From an uncultured Actinomycetes bacterium (GTDB lineage Bacteria > Actinomycetota > Actinomycetes > Nanopelagicales > Nanopelagicaceae), in NCBI GenBank assembly GCA_903918325.1, contig CAIXDY010000003.1:1-8062 (forward strand): 8,062 nucleotides of DNA, given 5' to 3'. The translations under genes were made by a program, and so were the position numbers. The notes beneath the pieces were generated by a model. It ran no database searches, was not told where the DNA came from, and saw only the letters and a program-made list of their open reading frames with translations. Shown one piece after another: positions 7,081 through 8,062 of this stretch; positions within the stretch are counted from its first letter, which is position 1; the number at the start of each line of letters is the position of its first letter.

Positions 7081-8062
7081 CTAGTTGAGGGTAAAAATCG
7101 AAACGGTATCTGCGCTGGAAGTTATGCATAAAATCCCTAAATCCTTTGAGGCGTACAGCCCCAGTAGTTGAATTTGCTCGTTAGAGGCGCTGTAGCCGCC
7201 ATTAATAACACCTTTGGAATCAAAGCTGATCAACAAGCCTTGTGGGCTCTTAGGTGACCAACCAGCTAATTGTGAAATAGCTCCAGTGGATTGAATAAGA
7301 GCATAAGTTGATCCAGCAGTAAAAACCGTTCCCGTTGCCGCAAATCTATAAGTCCAGGTAGGAAGAAATTTGGCAGAAAATTTCGTCACTGCACTTTCAG
7401 TTTTAGAACCTGTGACTACATAACCACCTAAAAGTAGTGAAGAAGTCGCGCTAGTCCAACTTCGTTGCGCTTTAGCGGCAGAACTTCTCACTAAAGAAAT
7501 AATCTTATTTGCTTTCGAAATCTTAATTATTACTCCATCGACTTTGCCAACTAATTTCTTGCCACCCAAAGTTTCAGTACTTGAACCAATTGCGGTCAAT
7601 GTCCCATCGACATTCTTTATTACTTGTTCAAAAGTAGTTGCTGTGCTGCCCATTGTGACTGTTTTAGATATGTGACCTAATAAATCTGCGTTAATAATCA
7701 TTCCAGAGCTACCCACGGCACTTAAGCCCGAACTGTCTGCAGCGATGGCACTAATTAAAATAGGTGCATCCAACTGAAGGGTGTACTGCGCTAAAGCTTG
7801 AGTAGTTGGATTAATTGACCATAATGAAAAGGCATCTAAATCGGCGGTAAAAATATCTGGAACGGAAACTACTTTGTCTGGATTGAGCGGTGTTGCTGTT
7901 GGCGAAGGCGCTGGCGTTGCACGCGATAGCGAAGTAGAACCAGCAATCCAAATTGTGCCCGTGTTATCTACGGTTGCTGCCGTAGCAACTGAAGGCGAGG
8001 CTTGATCTAGAGCTAAATTCCATAGTTCTTTTCCAGTTGTATCAATGGCGCGAGCGAAAGAC
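7081..8062 (-). CDS. Beta-propeller-like (PQQ-repeat-like) hypothetical protein, 5' truncated at the window edge
   Basis: The frame is open from the TAG at 7081-7083 to the right edge, giving 326 C-terminal residues; the start is outside the window. The visible N-terminal part reads IDTTGKELWNLALD and then VDNTGTIWIAGSTS, the 'D..GK.LW' and 'D..G.IW..G' pattern of PQQ-like or quinoprotein propeller blades. A Pro/Thr linker, RATPAPSPTATPLNPDK (about nt 7872-7923), follows. More blade-like segments come after it (SLWSINPTTQALAQYTL, ADSSGLSAVGSSG, NVDGTLTAIGSS, FDSKGVINGGYSAS), and the protein ends SIFTLN. No catalytic motif, and only one cysteine in the visible part. Such proteins are usually exported or surface-exposed, but no signal peptide can be seen here because the N-terminus is missing. 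Function not recognised. A TTG at 7773 could be mistaken for a start, but the frame and the repeat pattern continue well upstream. Confidence 0.75.
   Translation of the reverse strand, partial: SFARAIDTTGKELWNLALDQASPSVATAATVDNTGTIWIAGSTSLSRATPAPSPTATPLNPDKVVSVPDIFTADLDAFSLWSINPTTQALAQYTLQLDAPILISAIAADSSGLSAVGSSGMIINADLLGHISKTVTMGSTATTFEQVIKNVDGTLTAIGSSTETLGGKKLVGKVDGVIIKISKANKIISLVRSSAAKAQRSWTSATSSLLLGGYVVTGSKTESAVTKFSAKFLPTWTYRFAATGTVFTAGSTYALIQSTGAISQLAGWSPKSPQGLLISFDSKGVINGGYSASNEQIQLLGLYASKDLGILCITSSADTVSIFTLN

Noticed and set aside
7771..7773. TTG as the start of the last - strand gene, giving 230 residues
   Set aside because: The same frame continues without a stop to the window edge with clear blade-like repeats, so the gene is simply truncated by the window.

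Overview
The base composition (AT-rich, GC in the 40s by eye) combined with strictly actinobacterial markers points to a low-GC actinobacterium. The markers are a bS22-type small ribosomal protein and a bacterial XPB helicase encoded near an 'XPB/Ssl2 N-terminal domain' partner protein. Freshwater acI-type lineages (Nanopelagicales, Planktophila-like) are the best guess; this is inference from gene content, not a database match. Nearly every base is coding and gaps are tiny, which fits a streamlined genome.

Left half, + strand (1-4240): a tight three-gene operon. It starts with the C-terminal ~508 residues of a helicase-associated-domain protein (5' end outside the window), then an M20-family metallopeptidase (9-base gap, with the Shine-Dalgarno overlapping the previous stop), then the DNA repair helicase XPB (8-base overlap). 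The first and third products share a homologous domain, so they are probably functional partners; the peptidase between them is the odd member.

Middle (4203-4547): a short glutaredoxin-like thiol protein on the - strand, whose 3' end overlaps the end of the helicase gene by 38 bases. A 93-base divergent intergenic region follows.

Right half: a large + strand gene (4548-6926) for a secreted zinc metallopeptidase with an FN3 domain and a C-terminal beta-propeller-like repeat region. Its start looks leaderless. It converges with a very small - strand gene for ribosomal protein bS22 (6930-7028). Upstream of that, also on the - strand, is the 3' part of a beta-propeller-like protein with a Pro/Thr-rich linker that runs off the window's right edge.

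I see no mobile elements, CRISPR, RNA genes or convincing terminators. The most interesting points are the duplicated domain in the XPB operon with a WYL-like tail on the partner, the peptidase inserted between the XPB pair, and the metallopeptidase whose third zinc ligand is not at the usual metzincin position. I did not find evidence of a clearly new multi-gene system.
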